From: an uncultured Oscillospiraceae bacterium
GTDB lineage: Bacteria > Bacillota > Clostridia > Oscillospirales > Oscillospiraceae
DNA: 64,000 bases
Direction of reading: 5' to 3'
NCBI GenBank assembly: GCA_934646185.1
Contig: CAKUEH010000009.1
Location: 16,260-80,259, forward strand
A model generated the notes under the pieces. The model made no database searches. It saw only the letters and a program-made list of their open reading frames with translations, and was not told the origin of the DNA. How positions within the stretch are numbered: position 1 is the first letter of the stretch; each line of letters begins with the position of its first letter. A program made the position numbers and the translations under genes. Of the stretch, positions 7,875 to 14,130 are shown piece by piece.

Positions 7875-8337
7875 AAAACAGCTTGCGCGCTATCTGCGCG
7901 CCGTCCGGCGGCGGCTGGCGCTGCCGAAAAAGATGAAGGACCGCGTGATGGACGATCTGCAAAGCTCCATCATCGAGCGGCGCGAGGCCGGGCAGACGGA
8001 CGAGGAGATCCTCGCCGCGCTCGGCTCTGCAAAACAGGCTGCAGCGGAGCTTGCCGCGCAGCTGCCGGGCTATGCACTCCGCAAAAGCCCGTGGCGGTTC
8101 GTCTGCCTCGGCGCGTCGGTGCTCGCGCTGCTGGTCGGACTCGTAAAAACCGTCACGAATCTGCGCGGCTTTGCGTCTGTCGGGGTCATCGGCGGCGCGG
8201 ACGGTCCGACGGCGATTTTCATCGCCGGCCCGCAGATCTTCGACTGGGTGGACGTGCTCGCCGCGGGAGTCGTGCTGGTGCTCGGGCTTGCCGGGTATTT
8301 CATTCTGCGCCGCCTGCCGCCGAAGAAGGATGGATGA
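7867..8337 (+). CDS. small membrane protein with DUF1700-like N-terminus and GGADGPTAIF motif
   Basis: 156 residues. The N-terminal ~75 residues are soluble and basic-helical, with the pattern seen in PadR-linked DUF1700/HAAS proteins (KMKDRVMDDLQSSI...DEEILAALGSAKQAA). Two hydrophobic helices follow, at about residues 78-98 and 125-145. Between them lies SVGVIGGADGPTAIFIAGP, which resembles the conserved ADGPT loop of sodium-pumping decarboxylase beta subunits. The ATG at 7867 is 8 bases from GGGGAGGA; the in-frame ATG at 7858 overlaps that site. It is coupled to the PadR gene. Function is unknown. Confidence 0.78.
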   Translation: MNEKQLARYLRAVRRRLALPKKMKDRVMDDLQSSIIERREAGQTDEEILAALGSAKQAAAELAAQLPGYALRKSPWRFVCLGASVLALLVGLVKTVTNLRGFASVGVIGGADGPTAIFIAGPQIFDWVDVLAAGVVLVLGLAGYFILRRLPPKKDG

Positions 8338-8349
8338 AGGCGGGCGGGA

Positions 8350-8457
8350 AATTTGAGAACGTTGTGCCCTGCCATGCCAGCGGCTCATGAATCGCTCGGC
8401 TTCCGCCACACCGGCGAGGCCGAAGGGGATGAGATTGTTATGGAGCGGGGACTTTGA
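8350..8457 (+). pseudogene. remnant of a GNAT acetyltransferase C-terminus
   Basis: The frame ending with the TGA at 8455-8457 encodes HESLGFRHTGEAEGDEIVM then ERGL. This matches the C-terminal strand-helix-strand of GNAT acetyltransferases (usually ...YESLGFRHTGE...). Only about 25-35 residues are recognisable and no start, ribosome site or upstream acetyl-CoA motif remains. It lies in the gap 8338-8709, which otherwise holds a family B element and a family A half. Confidence 0.6.
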
Positions 8458-8493
8458 CGTACATTCGCTGAAGCAGCTTCCTTACAGCGGTCT

Positions 8494-8598
8494 GTAGGGG
8501 CCGATGCCCACATCGGCCCGGCAGAATGCACCGTTTTTTCGGAAATCTTCGGCGAATTCGGAATTTCCGAACGGGCCGATGTGGGCATCGGCCCCTAC
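8494..8598. repeat. Family B element, 105 bp
   Basis: GTAGGGGCCGATGCCCACAT at the left and its reverse complement at the right enclose a core containing TGCACCGTTTTTTCGG and GGCGAATTCGG. Each end folds on itself as GGGCCGATG-CCCA-CATCGGCCC. Confidence 0.85.
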
Positions 8599-8640
8599 AT
8601 TGGCTATGCGGATTCGCATAAGGCTTTCTTGTTTTTCGCA

Positions 8641-8700
8641 GCTGCCTGCTGCGACCCCACAGGCGCTTCGCGCCAGCTCCCCTTGAAAGGGGAGCCTTTT
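8641..8700. repeat. Family A repeat, right half
   Basis: CCCCACAGGCGCTTCGCGCC is followed by AGCTCCCCTTGAAAGGGGAG and CCTTTT, the inner and right hairpins of family A. It ends about 10 bases before the spoIIR stop codon and could terminate that minus-strand transcript. Confidence 0.8.
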
Positions 8701-8709
8701 AGGGAGGGA

Positions 8710-9318
8710 TTATTCCCTAAACAGGTATTTTTTCAGCGCTTGCAGCAGCTCCAGGGAACGGAATTTGACCGTATACGTGCCGTTTGCGCGCGTCATGAGG
8801 CTGATCTCGGCGTCCGTGAAGCCGCCTGCCGCTGCTGCGTCGGCAAAGCCGTCCGTTGTGGCCGGGACGCAGAGCGACGGGAAGATCACGCACCACCAGT
8901 TGTGCCCCGCGCCCTCTCCGATGGTCACGCGCAGCGACTGATAGACGCCAGACGGCAGCGAAAACGTGTCATAGTCGCGCGTCGGGAACAGCTCGCGGCG
9001 AAAGCTGACGCGGGCGGTATCCCCACAGCCCTGCCGCCGCAGCTCCGCGTTTGCCGCTGCTTCCAGCGCGGGAAGGTCTGTCAGGATCGCCTGCTTCGCG
9101 TCGGCAGCGCCGGAAAGCGCGCGCTGCGCCTCGCGCAGAACGGCGTCGCGCACGCGGAGCTTCACGGCCTGATCTGCGTCGGAATCGGAATTCGCCACGA
9201 CGTGCAGGCGGATGATCTTTTCCGCCATGCGCTGGCTCTGCGCCTGCAAAACGGCGCAGGCCGTCACGGTAAGTACGCTCACGCCCAGCAAGACAAGAGA
9301 AATGATCCGTTTTTTCAT
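8710..9318 (-). CDS. spoIIR: stage II sporulation protein R
   Basis: 202 residues. In Bacillus SpoIIR is made in the forespore under sigma F and secreted to trigger SpoIIGA processing of pro-sigma E in the mother cell. The N-terminal hydrophobic helix (KRIISLVLLGVSVLTVTACA) is a secretion signal or anchor. IRLHVVANSDSDADQAVKLR, LFPTRDYDTFSLPSGVY and GEGAGHNWWCVIFPSLC are the diagnostic SpoIIR motifs. ATG at 9318 is taken as the start; an in-frame GTG at 9327 is possible. Neither has a good Shine-Dalgarno sequence, because the start follows directly on the U-tract of the ispE terminator. A sigma-F-like promoter overlaps that terminator. Confidence 0.9.
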   Translation of the reverse strand: MKKRIISLVLLGVSVLTVTACAVLQAQSQRMAEKIIRLHVVANSDSDADQAVKLRVRDAVLREAQRALSGAADAKQAILTDLPALEAAANAELRRQGCGDTARVSFRRELFPTRDYDTFSLPSGVYQSLRVTIGEGAGHNWWCVIFPSLCVPATTDGFADAAAAGGFTDAEISLMTRANGTYTVKFRSLELLQALKKYLFRE

Positions 9319-9322
9319 AAAA

Positions 9323-9366
9323 AACACCGTCCAAACTGCTTTTGCAGACAGTTTAGACGGTGTTTT
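9323..9366 (-). terminator. intrinsic terminator after ispE
   Basis: On the minus strand AAACACCGTCTAAACTG pairs with CAGTTTGGACGGTGTTT (17 pairs, one of them G-U), loop TCTGCAAAAG, followed by a T run that merges into the spoIIR start. It should stop readthrough from thrH-DUF1015-ispE into spoIIR. Confidence 0.85.
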
Positions 9367-9378
9367 GCGGGTTTATAC
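9349..9378 (-). promoter_or_regulatory. candidate sigma F/G promoter for spoIIR
   Basis: On the minus strand GTATA at 9378-9374 is followed, after exactly 15 bases, by GTCTAAACTG at 9358-9349. The sigma F form is roughly GYATA, 15 bases, GGNNANANTN; one core base differs. Transcription would start in the loop or 3' arm of the terminator, so the new transcript could not form that hairpin. Confidence 0.5.
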
Positions 9379-10278
9379 GGTCTTTGCCAGGAAAATCTGG
9401 CTGTATTTGTCCTTGAGCATCGTGCAGGCGACGGTCGCGTATTCAAACGAATCGTAGATGCCGAACACGGCGGAGCCAGAGCCGGTCATCTGCGCGCCGT
9501 ACGCGCCGTAGGTGTACATCATGGAGCGGATATAATTGATGTCGAAATGCTTCTGCATGACGACGGGCTCAAACACGTTGCACAGGCTGCCGCCGATGCC
9601 GAGCAGATCGCCCTTCTGCAGATTCAGCTGCATGGCCTTCTGATCGGGCCGTTTTTCGATGAACGTCTCGTCGAGCGCCTGATACAGCTCCGGCGTGGAG
9701 ACGGAGAAGTCCGGCTTGCAGATCACAAGGAACATCTCCGGCGCGGGCGGAAGCCGCGTCAGCAGCTCGCCGCGTCCCTCGACCAGCGCCGTGCCGCCCA
9801 TGACGCAGAACGGCACGTCGGAGCCGACCTGCGCGCCGAGCTCGCAGAGCGCGGGAATGGACAGGGGGCTGTCATACGCGCGGTTCAGCGCCCGCAGGAC
9901 GGCCGCCGCGTCGGCGCTGCCGCCGCCAAGACCGGCCTCGAGCGGGATGCGCTTGTTGATGAAGATCTCCAGCCCCTCCGGCGTCTTTCCCGTGCGGGCA
10001 TAAAACGCCTCGGCGGCCTTCCACGCCAGATTGTCTTTGTCCTGCGGCAGATTGCAGGTGACGAGCTCCGGCTCGGTAGTCTCATCCGCGTCCGGCGGCA
10101 GGATCTCGCGGTAGCAATGGATCTGCCAGCCCTCGCAGCCGACCGTGACATGCACGTCGTCGTGCAGGGAGACGGTCTGCATGATGGAGCGCAGATTGTG
10201 ATACCCGTCCTCGCGCCGGTCCAGCACGTCCAGCGTCAGATTGACCTTGGCAAACGCGCCCTCGGTAAATTCCCTCAT
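9373..10278 (-). CDS. ispE: 4-diphosphocytidyl-2-C-methyl-D-erythritol kinase
   Basis: 301 residues. A GHMP kinase that phosphorylates CDP-methylerythritol in the non-mevalonate isoprenoid pathway. AFAKVNLTLDVLDRREDGYH at residues 8-27 is the N-terminal signature. PLEAGLGGGSADAAAVLRAL near residue 112 is the ATP-binding GHMP motif, and MTGSGSAVFG near 264 is the third conserved motif. It is the last gene of a minus-strand operon; its ATG overlaps the stop of the DUF1015 gene by one base. A strong terminator follows. Confidence 0.96.
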   Translation of the reverse strand: MREFTEGAFAKVNLTLDVLDRREDGYHNLRSIMQTVSLHDDVHVTVGCEGWQIHCYREILPPDADETTEPELVTCNLPQDKDNLAWKAAEAFYARTGKTPEGLEIFINKRIPLEAGLGGGSADAAAVLRALNRAYDSPLSIPALCELGAQVGSDVPFCVMGGTALVEGRGELLTRLPPAPEMFLVICKPDFSVSTPELYQALDETFIEKRPDQKAMQLNLQKGDLLGIGGSLCNVFEPVVMQKHFDINYIRSMMYTYGAYGAQMTGSGSAVFGIYDSFEYATVACTMLKDKYSQIFLAKTV

Positions 10279-11522
10279 TACGCCTTGATCTTTCTGCCTT
10301 CCAGATAGTAGCGCTTCTCGCGGCTGTGGCCCATGGAGAAGGTCTTTCTCGGCAGAACGCCGTCGGCGATGACGCCGCGGAACAGCTGGCTCTTTTCCAT
10401 CGCGGGCAGCAGGAAGCCGATGGCGTTTTCCTGCTTCGCAAAGCCGATGAGCGCGTCGTCGTCATGGATGTAGTCGATCTCGCCGGGGTTGGACTTCAGA
10501 TAGTCGTCGAGGAAGTGCTGCAGGATGCCGACAGCCAGCTCGCCCTTGTTCTTGTCCAGAACGATGGTGCCGGATTCCTCGCCCGCGTACCACTTGACCG
10601 GGAAGCCTTCCGCGCCTGCGCAGGCTTCTTCCAGAGCCTTCAGCAGCTTCTTGGGCTCGGTCTTGAAGATGACGCGGTGGATGGGCTCGAAGACCTGCGC
10701 GGGGTCGTGGATGTTTTCGAGCTCGACGAGCGCGTAGCGCGCCGGATGGTTCGACAGGTCGACGCCGGGGTTGTTCTTTTTGAGCTCTTCGTAGCAGCTC
10801 TTGGCCGTGGCAAGCGAGTGGTTGCCGTCGCCGACGGCGAAGACCATCGGGGTACCCTTCAGGCCGGTGTACTTTTCGCCGACGGTGGCGGAATACTCGG
10901 TCAGCGCCTTGTTGAAGTCTTCCACGTCCTTGCCCTCGACGAGCCAGCCGGTGATATGGCCGCCGTCCTCCATGAGGTCGAAATCGTAGATCTTTTTCAG
11001 GCTGTCCTTCTTTGCGGCGATCGGCTCGATGAGCTTCTTGTCATGGTCGTCGCAGAGCATCAGCACGTGCGGCAGCTCGATGGGTGCGTCGCGGCGGACA
11101 CGCTGACGCGGCGGGATGCGCTCGGGCACGGTGCGCTCGGTGGCACGGATAGCGCTGGTTGCGCCCGGGGTATAGTCATAGGCGTCAAGGTCGACCATGC
11201 CGACCAGGCCCTCACGGATGGAGCCGTTTTCCAGTGTGCGCTCCACATAGACGTAGCTGTTGGGATAGACCGTGAACACGCCGTCTTCCATGTACTTTTT
11301 CATGGTGGCGTTGATCTCGGCGGTGTGCTCCGCTTCCTTCTCGGTGCCGAGCTCGGCCTCGGGGAGAATCAGGTTGATGGTGGACACAGCGCCCTCGGCG
11401 TTCTTGCGCACGCGATCCCAGTACGCCTGATCGGACGTAAACTGGTCGCAGGCGATGACCGCCCATTTTTCCATATGGTCTGTTTTGGGCATCAGGATAT
11501 CAGCGGGTAAAAATGCGTTCAT
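10278..11522 (-). CDS. DUF1015 family protein
   Basis: 414 residues, covering the full DUF1015 family. Recognisable blocks are AVIACDQFTSDQAYWDRV near the N-terminus, LPHVLMLCDDHDKKLIEPI, and VFAVGDGNHSLATAKSCYEE (the conserved GDGNHS). No signal peptide or membrane helix is seen, so it is cytosolic. The biochemical function is not known. In clostridia the family is often found next to serine biosynthesis genes; here its upstream neighbour is a ThrH-like phosphatase, 35 bases away, and the downstream gene is ispE. The start ATG is preceded by GAAAGGTGATTCAAG. Confidence 0.9.
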   Translation of the reverse strand: MNAFLPADILMPKTDHMEKWAVIACDQFTSDQAYWDRVRKNAEGAVSTINLILPEAELGTEKEAEHTAEINATMKKYMEDGVFTVYPNSYVYVERTLENGSIREGLVGMVDLDAYDYTPGATSAIRATERTVPERIPPRQRVRRDAPIELPHVLMLCDDHDKKLIEPIAAKKDSLKKIYDFDLMEDGGHITGWLVEGKDVEDFNKALTEYSATVGEKYTGLKGTPMVFAVGDGNHSLATAKSCYEELKKNNPGVDLSNHPARYALVELENIHDPAQVFEPIHRVIFKTEPKKLLKALEEACAGAEGFPVKWYAGEESGTIVLDKNKGELAVGILQHFLDDYLKSNPGEIDYIHDDDALIGFAKQENAIGFLLPAMEKSQLFRGVIADGVLPRKTFSMGHSREKRYYLEGRKIKA

Positions 11523-11557
11523 CTTGAATCACCTTTCACATTAAAATTTCATATTCA

Positions 11558-12160
11558 TCAGGCCATGGCGGCCTTGATTCCGTTGAGGAGCTCATCGTAG
11601 GTCTCGAATGCGGGCAGCTGGGGATAGTCCGCCTTGATCTTGTCGGTCGAGCGGAAGAGGAAGCCGGCCTTGCTGGCCAGGATCATCTCCAGATCGTTGT
11701 AGCTGTCGCCGGAGGCGATAGTCTCAAAGCCCATGGACTGCAGCGCCCGGACCGTGGTGAGCTTGGAATGCGCACAGCGCATTCTGATGCCGCAGAGCAT
11801 GCCGTCCTTGTCGATCTCGAGCGAATTGCAGAAGATCGTCGGCCAGCCGAGCTTTTTCATGAGCGGCTGCGCGAATTCCTCAAACGTGTCGCTGACGATG
11901 ATGGCCTGCGTCTGCGCGCGCAGCTCGTCGAGAAATTCCTTTGCGCCGGGCAGCGGGTCGATCTGCGCAATGACGTCCTGAATTTCCTTCAGACCCAGTC
12001 TGTGCTCGCGCAGGATGTCCATGCGCCAGCGCATGAGCTTGTCGTAATCCGGCTCGTCGCGCGTGGTGCGGCGCAGCTCCGGAATGCCGCTGACCTCGGA
12101 AAAAGCGATCCAGATCTCGGGCACCAGAACGCCCTCAAGATCCAGGCAGGTAATATACAT
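11558..12160 (-). CDS. thrH: ThrH-like phosphoserine/homoserine phosphotransferase (HAD)
   Basis: 200 residues. The HAD nucleophile motif appears as CLDLEGVLVPEIW at about residues 4-16, with ThrH-type Glu after the first Asp-Leu. IIVSDTFEEFA is motif II and ASGDSYNDLEMI is motif IV. Characterised ThrH has phosphoserine phosphatase and phosphoserine:homoserine phosphotransferase activity. The start is ATG 12160, 7 bases after AGAGGA; the in-frame ATG at 12166 would be only 1 base from it. First gene of the thrH-DUF1015-ispE operon. With DUF1015 next to it, the last step of serine synthesis is the likely role. Confidence 0.88.
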   Translation of the reverse strand: MYITCLDLEGVLVPEIWIAFSEVSGIPELRRTTRDEPDYDKLMRWRMDILREHRLGLKEIQDVIAQIDPLPGAKEFLDELRAQTQAIIVSDTFEEFAQPLMKKLGWPTIFCNSLEIDKDGMLCGIRMRCAHSKLTTVRALQSMGFETIASGDSYNDLEMILASKAGFLFRSTDKIKADYPQLPAFETYDELLNGIKAAMA

Positions 12161-12220
12161 GTGCATGTCCTCTGCTGAAAAAATTTTTGGAAGCCTAAAA
12201 AAATAACAGGCTCTATGTTC

Positions 12221-12248
12221 ATTATACAAAATCCTGCCGTAAAAGCAA
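12221..12248 (-). promoter_or_regulatory. sigma A-type promoter for thrH operon
   Basis: On the minus strand TTGCTT (12248-12243), 16 bases, then a perfect TATAAT (12226-12221). It lies 60 bases upstream of the thrH start. Confidence 0.6.
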
Positions 12249-12307
12249 CAGGTATTTCAAGTTTTTTGCCGAAGACGCATGAAGCGGACAAGCCGGGCCA
12301 TACTATC

Positions 12308-12322
12308 TTTGATTCTAAAATC
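12308..12322 (+). promoter_or_regulatory. short inverted repeat at DUF378 ribosome site
   Basis: TTGATT and AATCAA, separated by three bases, lie immediately 5' of GGAGATGGACGT. The hairpin could modulate access to the ribosome binding site. Weak evidence. Confidence 0.3.
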
Positions 12323-12336
12323 AAGGAGATGGACGT

Positions 12337-12537
12337 ATGGACACACTTTGTCTGATCCTCGCCATTATCGGCGCTGTCAACTGGGGCCTTGTGGGGTTCG
12401 CGCGGTTCGATCTGGTCGCGTGGATCTTCGGCGGCCAGACCGCAGGCGTCAGCCGCGTGATCTACGCGATCGTCGGCATTGCGGGCCTCTGGTGCATCAC
12501 AATGCTCTTCCGGAAGCGCAGCCGCCCGGAGGTATGA
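12337..12537 (+). CDS. DUF378 family small membrane protein
   Basis: 66 residues with two membrane helices (about 3-22 and 40-58). NWGLVGFARFDLVAWIFGG followed by SRVIYAIVGIAGLW is the DUF378 pattern. AAGGAGATGGACGT precedes the ATG. It is monocistronic: a convergent terminator follows immediately. No function is known for the family. Confidence 0.88.
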   Translation: MDTLCLILAIIGAVNWGLVGFARFDLVAWIFGGQTAGVSRVIYAIVGIAGLWCITMLFRKRSRPEV

Positions 12538-12577
12538 AAAAGCCGGACGCGGGGAAAGTCCCTGCGTCCGGTTTTTC
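12537..12577. terminator. bidirectional terminator
   Basis: AAAAAGCCGGACGCGGGGA pairs with TCCCTGCGTCCGGTTTTT. A-tract on one side and T-tract on the other serve the DUF378 gene (plus) and the Ig-like protein gene (minus). Confidence 0.85.
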
Positions 12578-12583
12578 GTATGA

Positions 12584-13948
12584 TCATTTGATGTTGCAGC
12601 GCACGATGCACTCGTAGCTGACGCCGTTGTAGGTCGTGGAGACATAGGCTGTGCCCTTGCCCTCGGCCTTGACGACGCCGGTCCCGTCGACCGAGCAGAT
12701 GGAAACGTCGCTCGAGACCCACAGCAGGCCGGTGATCTTCTTGCCCGAGGCGTCGCGCAGGGAGATCTGGAACGTCTCGCCCTTGACGCCCATGGTGACG
12801 TCGCTGTTGCTGATGGTGCATGCGCCCTCGGTGTCGCCGCTGTCCTCAAAATTGCAGCGGACGATGCATGTCAGATCGCTGCCGCCGTCGACCGTGACGT
12901 TTACCGTCGCGGTGCCCTTGCCCCGGGCGGTCAGCACGCCGTTTTCGGAGACGGTGACGACCGCCTCGTCGCTGCTCTGCCAGACGATCCGCGCACCCTC
13001 CGGTGCGCCGGTCACGGAGAGGGTATACTGCTCGCCCGCGTTCATAAACGTCAGATCGTCCTTGTTCAGCGTCAGCTCCACCGGCTCGCCGTCGGACGTT
13101 TCGGCTCCGACGTAGGCGAAGTCGCAGGTCACGAGGCACTGCGCCGTCTGCTCGCCGCACTGCGCGGTAATGACGGCGGAGCCCGCGTTCACGGCGACGA
13201 TCTTGCCCTGCTCGGAAACGGTCGCGACCGTTTCGTCGCTGGACGAGAAGACGACGGGCTCCGTACACGCATCCGGGGTGCGCGTGAAGGTGATGTTGAA
13301 GAAGCGGCCCGCGTCCTCAAAGGTCACGGTCGGCGCGGAAAGCGTCAGGCTGGTGCAGCTGACGCTTTCCTGCTCCTGCGCAGGCTCGGCGGTCTGCGCA
13401 GGCTGCTGGTCTTCCTCGTTCATGTAGCGGTTCTCGTCCGGCTGCGCCGTCTCGGCGGGCTGCTGGACGGTTGTCTGCTCCGGCTCCTGCTGCGCGGGCT
13501 CGGCGGTCTGCGCGGGCGCTTCGAGCGTCGTTTCGCGGTACAGCGGCGACCAGCCGAGGCGGCTGAACGCCAGCAGCGCGCCGCCAAGCACTGCCGTGCC
13601 GAGGATCACGCAGAGCACGGTCATCATCCACTTGGGGATGGCGTAGACGCTGCCGCCGGACGTGCCCGGCGCGTCGGACGCCTGCGGCGCAGAGCCGGTG
13701 CGCAGGCGCTTGCCCGCGTAGCCTCTGGCCGCCCGCGGCGCGCCCGGCTCCTGCCTGAGGCGCTTGCCCGGCGCGGAACGCCCGGCAGGGGCGCTTTGCG
13801 CGGGCCGCTCCTGCGCAGCGGCGGGCGCGTGTTCTGCCTGCGGCTGTGCGGGAGCGGCGGGGCCTGCCGCCGTGCGTCCGCACAGCGGACACTGGCGCAG
13901 GCGCGCGTCGTATGCCGTGCCGCAGTATTCACAGGTTTTCAATTCCAT
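12584..13948 (-). CDS. membrane protein with N-terminal zinc ribbon and three BIG2-type Ig domains
   Basis: 454 residues. Residues 5-24 form a zinc ribbon (CEYC...CPLC). A Pro/Ala/Arg-rich linker leads to a single membrane helix at about 108-130 (WMMTVLCVILGTAVLGGALL). An acidic Gln/Pro/Thr stalk follows. Three extracellular bacterial Ig-like (BID_2/BIG2) domains occupy about 200-275, 290-370 and 380-454; each has the S-S-D-x-V-x-V or W-x-S-S-D signature. The zinc ribbon faces the cytoplasm and the Ig domains lie outside. The protein is divergent from a kinase-like membrane protein of similar topology, 182 bases away. Role unknown; surface adhesion or cell-wall sensing is possible. Confidence 0.8.
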   Translation of the reverse strand: MELKTCEYCGTAYDARLRQCPLCGRTAAGPAAPAQPQAEHAPAAAQERPAQSAPAGRSAPGKRLRQEPGAPRAARGYAGKRLRTGSAPQASDAPGTSGGSVYAIPKWMMTVLCVILGTAVLGGALLAFSRLGWSPLYRETTLEAPAQTAEPAQQEPEQTTVQQPAETAQPDENRYMNEEDQQPAQTAEPAQEQESVSCTSLTLSAPTVTFEDAGRFFNITFTRTPDACTEPVVFSSSDETVATVSEQGKIVAVNAGSAVITAQCGEQTAQCLVTCDFAYVGAETSDGEPVELTLNKDDLTFMNAGEQYTLSVTGAPEGARIVWQSSDEAVVTVSENGVLTARGKGTATVNVTVDGGSDLTCIVRCNFEDSGDTEGACTISNSDVTMGVKGETFQISLRDASGKKITGLLWVSSDVSICSVDGTGVVKAEGKGTAYVSTTYNGVSYECIVRCNIK

Positions 13949-14020
13949 AAAAGGGCCTCCGTCTATTGCGCGCCGCCCCTCCGGGCGGCGGCACGATGCG
14001 TTTATTCAGACTCAGGAGAC

Positions 14021-14049
14021 AGTATATCACAGATTGTTACAGATTCCAA
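14021..14049 (-). promoter_or_regulatory. promoter for the Ig-domain protein
   Basis: On the minus strand TTGGAA (14049-14044), 17 bases, TATACT (14026-14021). Divergent from the promoter at 14072-14100. Confidence 0.55.
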
Positions 14050-14071
14050 GTGGAAGGCGCAAGATATTGTA

Positions 14072-14100
14072 TTGCATTTTTTATGAAAATGACATAGAAT
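14072..14100 (+). promoter_or_regulatory. promoter for the kinase-like gene
   Basis: TTGCAT (14072-14077), 17 bases, TAGAAT (14095-14100), about 30 bases before the proposed TTG start at 14131. Confidence 0.55.
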
Positions 14101-14130
14101 AAAGATGTGTTTGTAAAGGAGGCGAACGAA

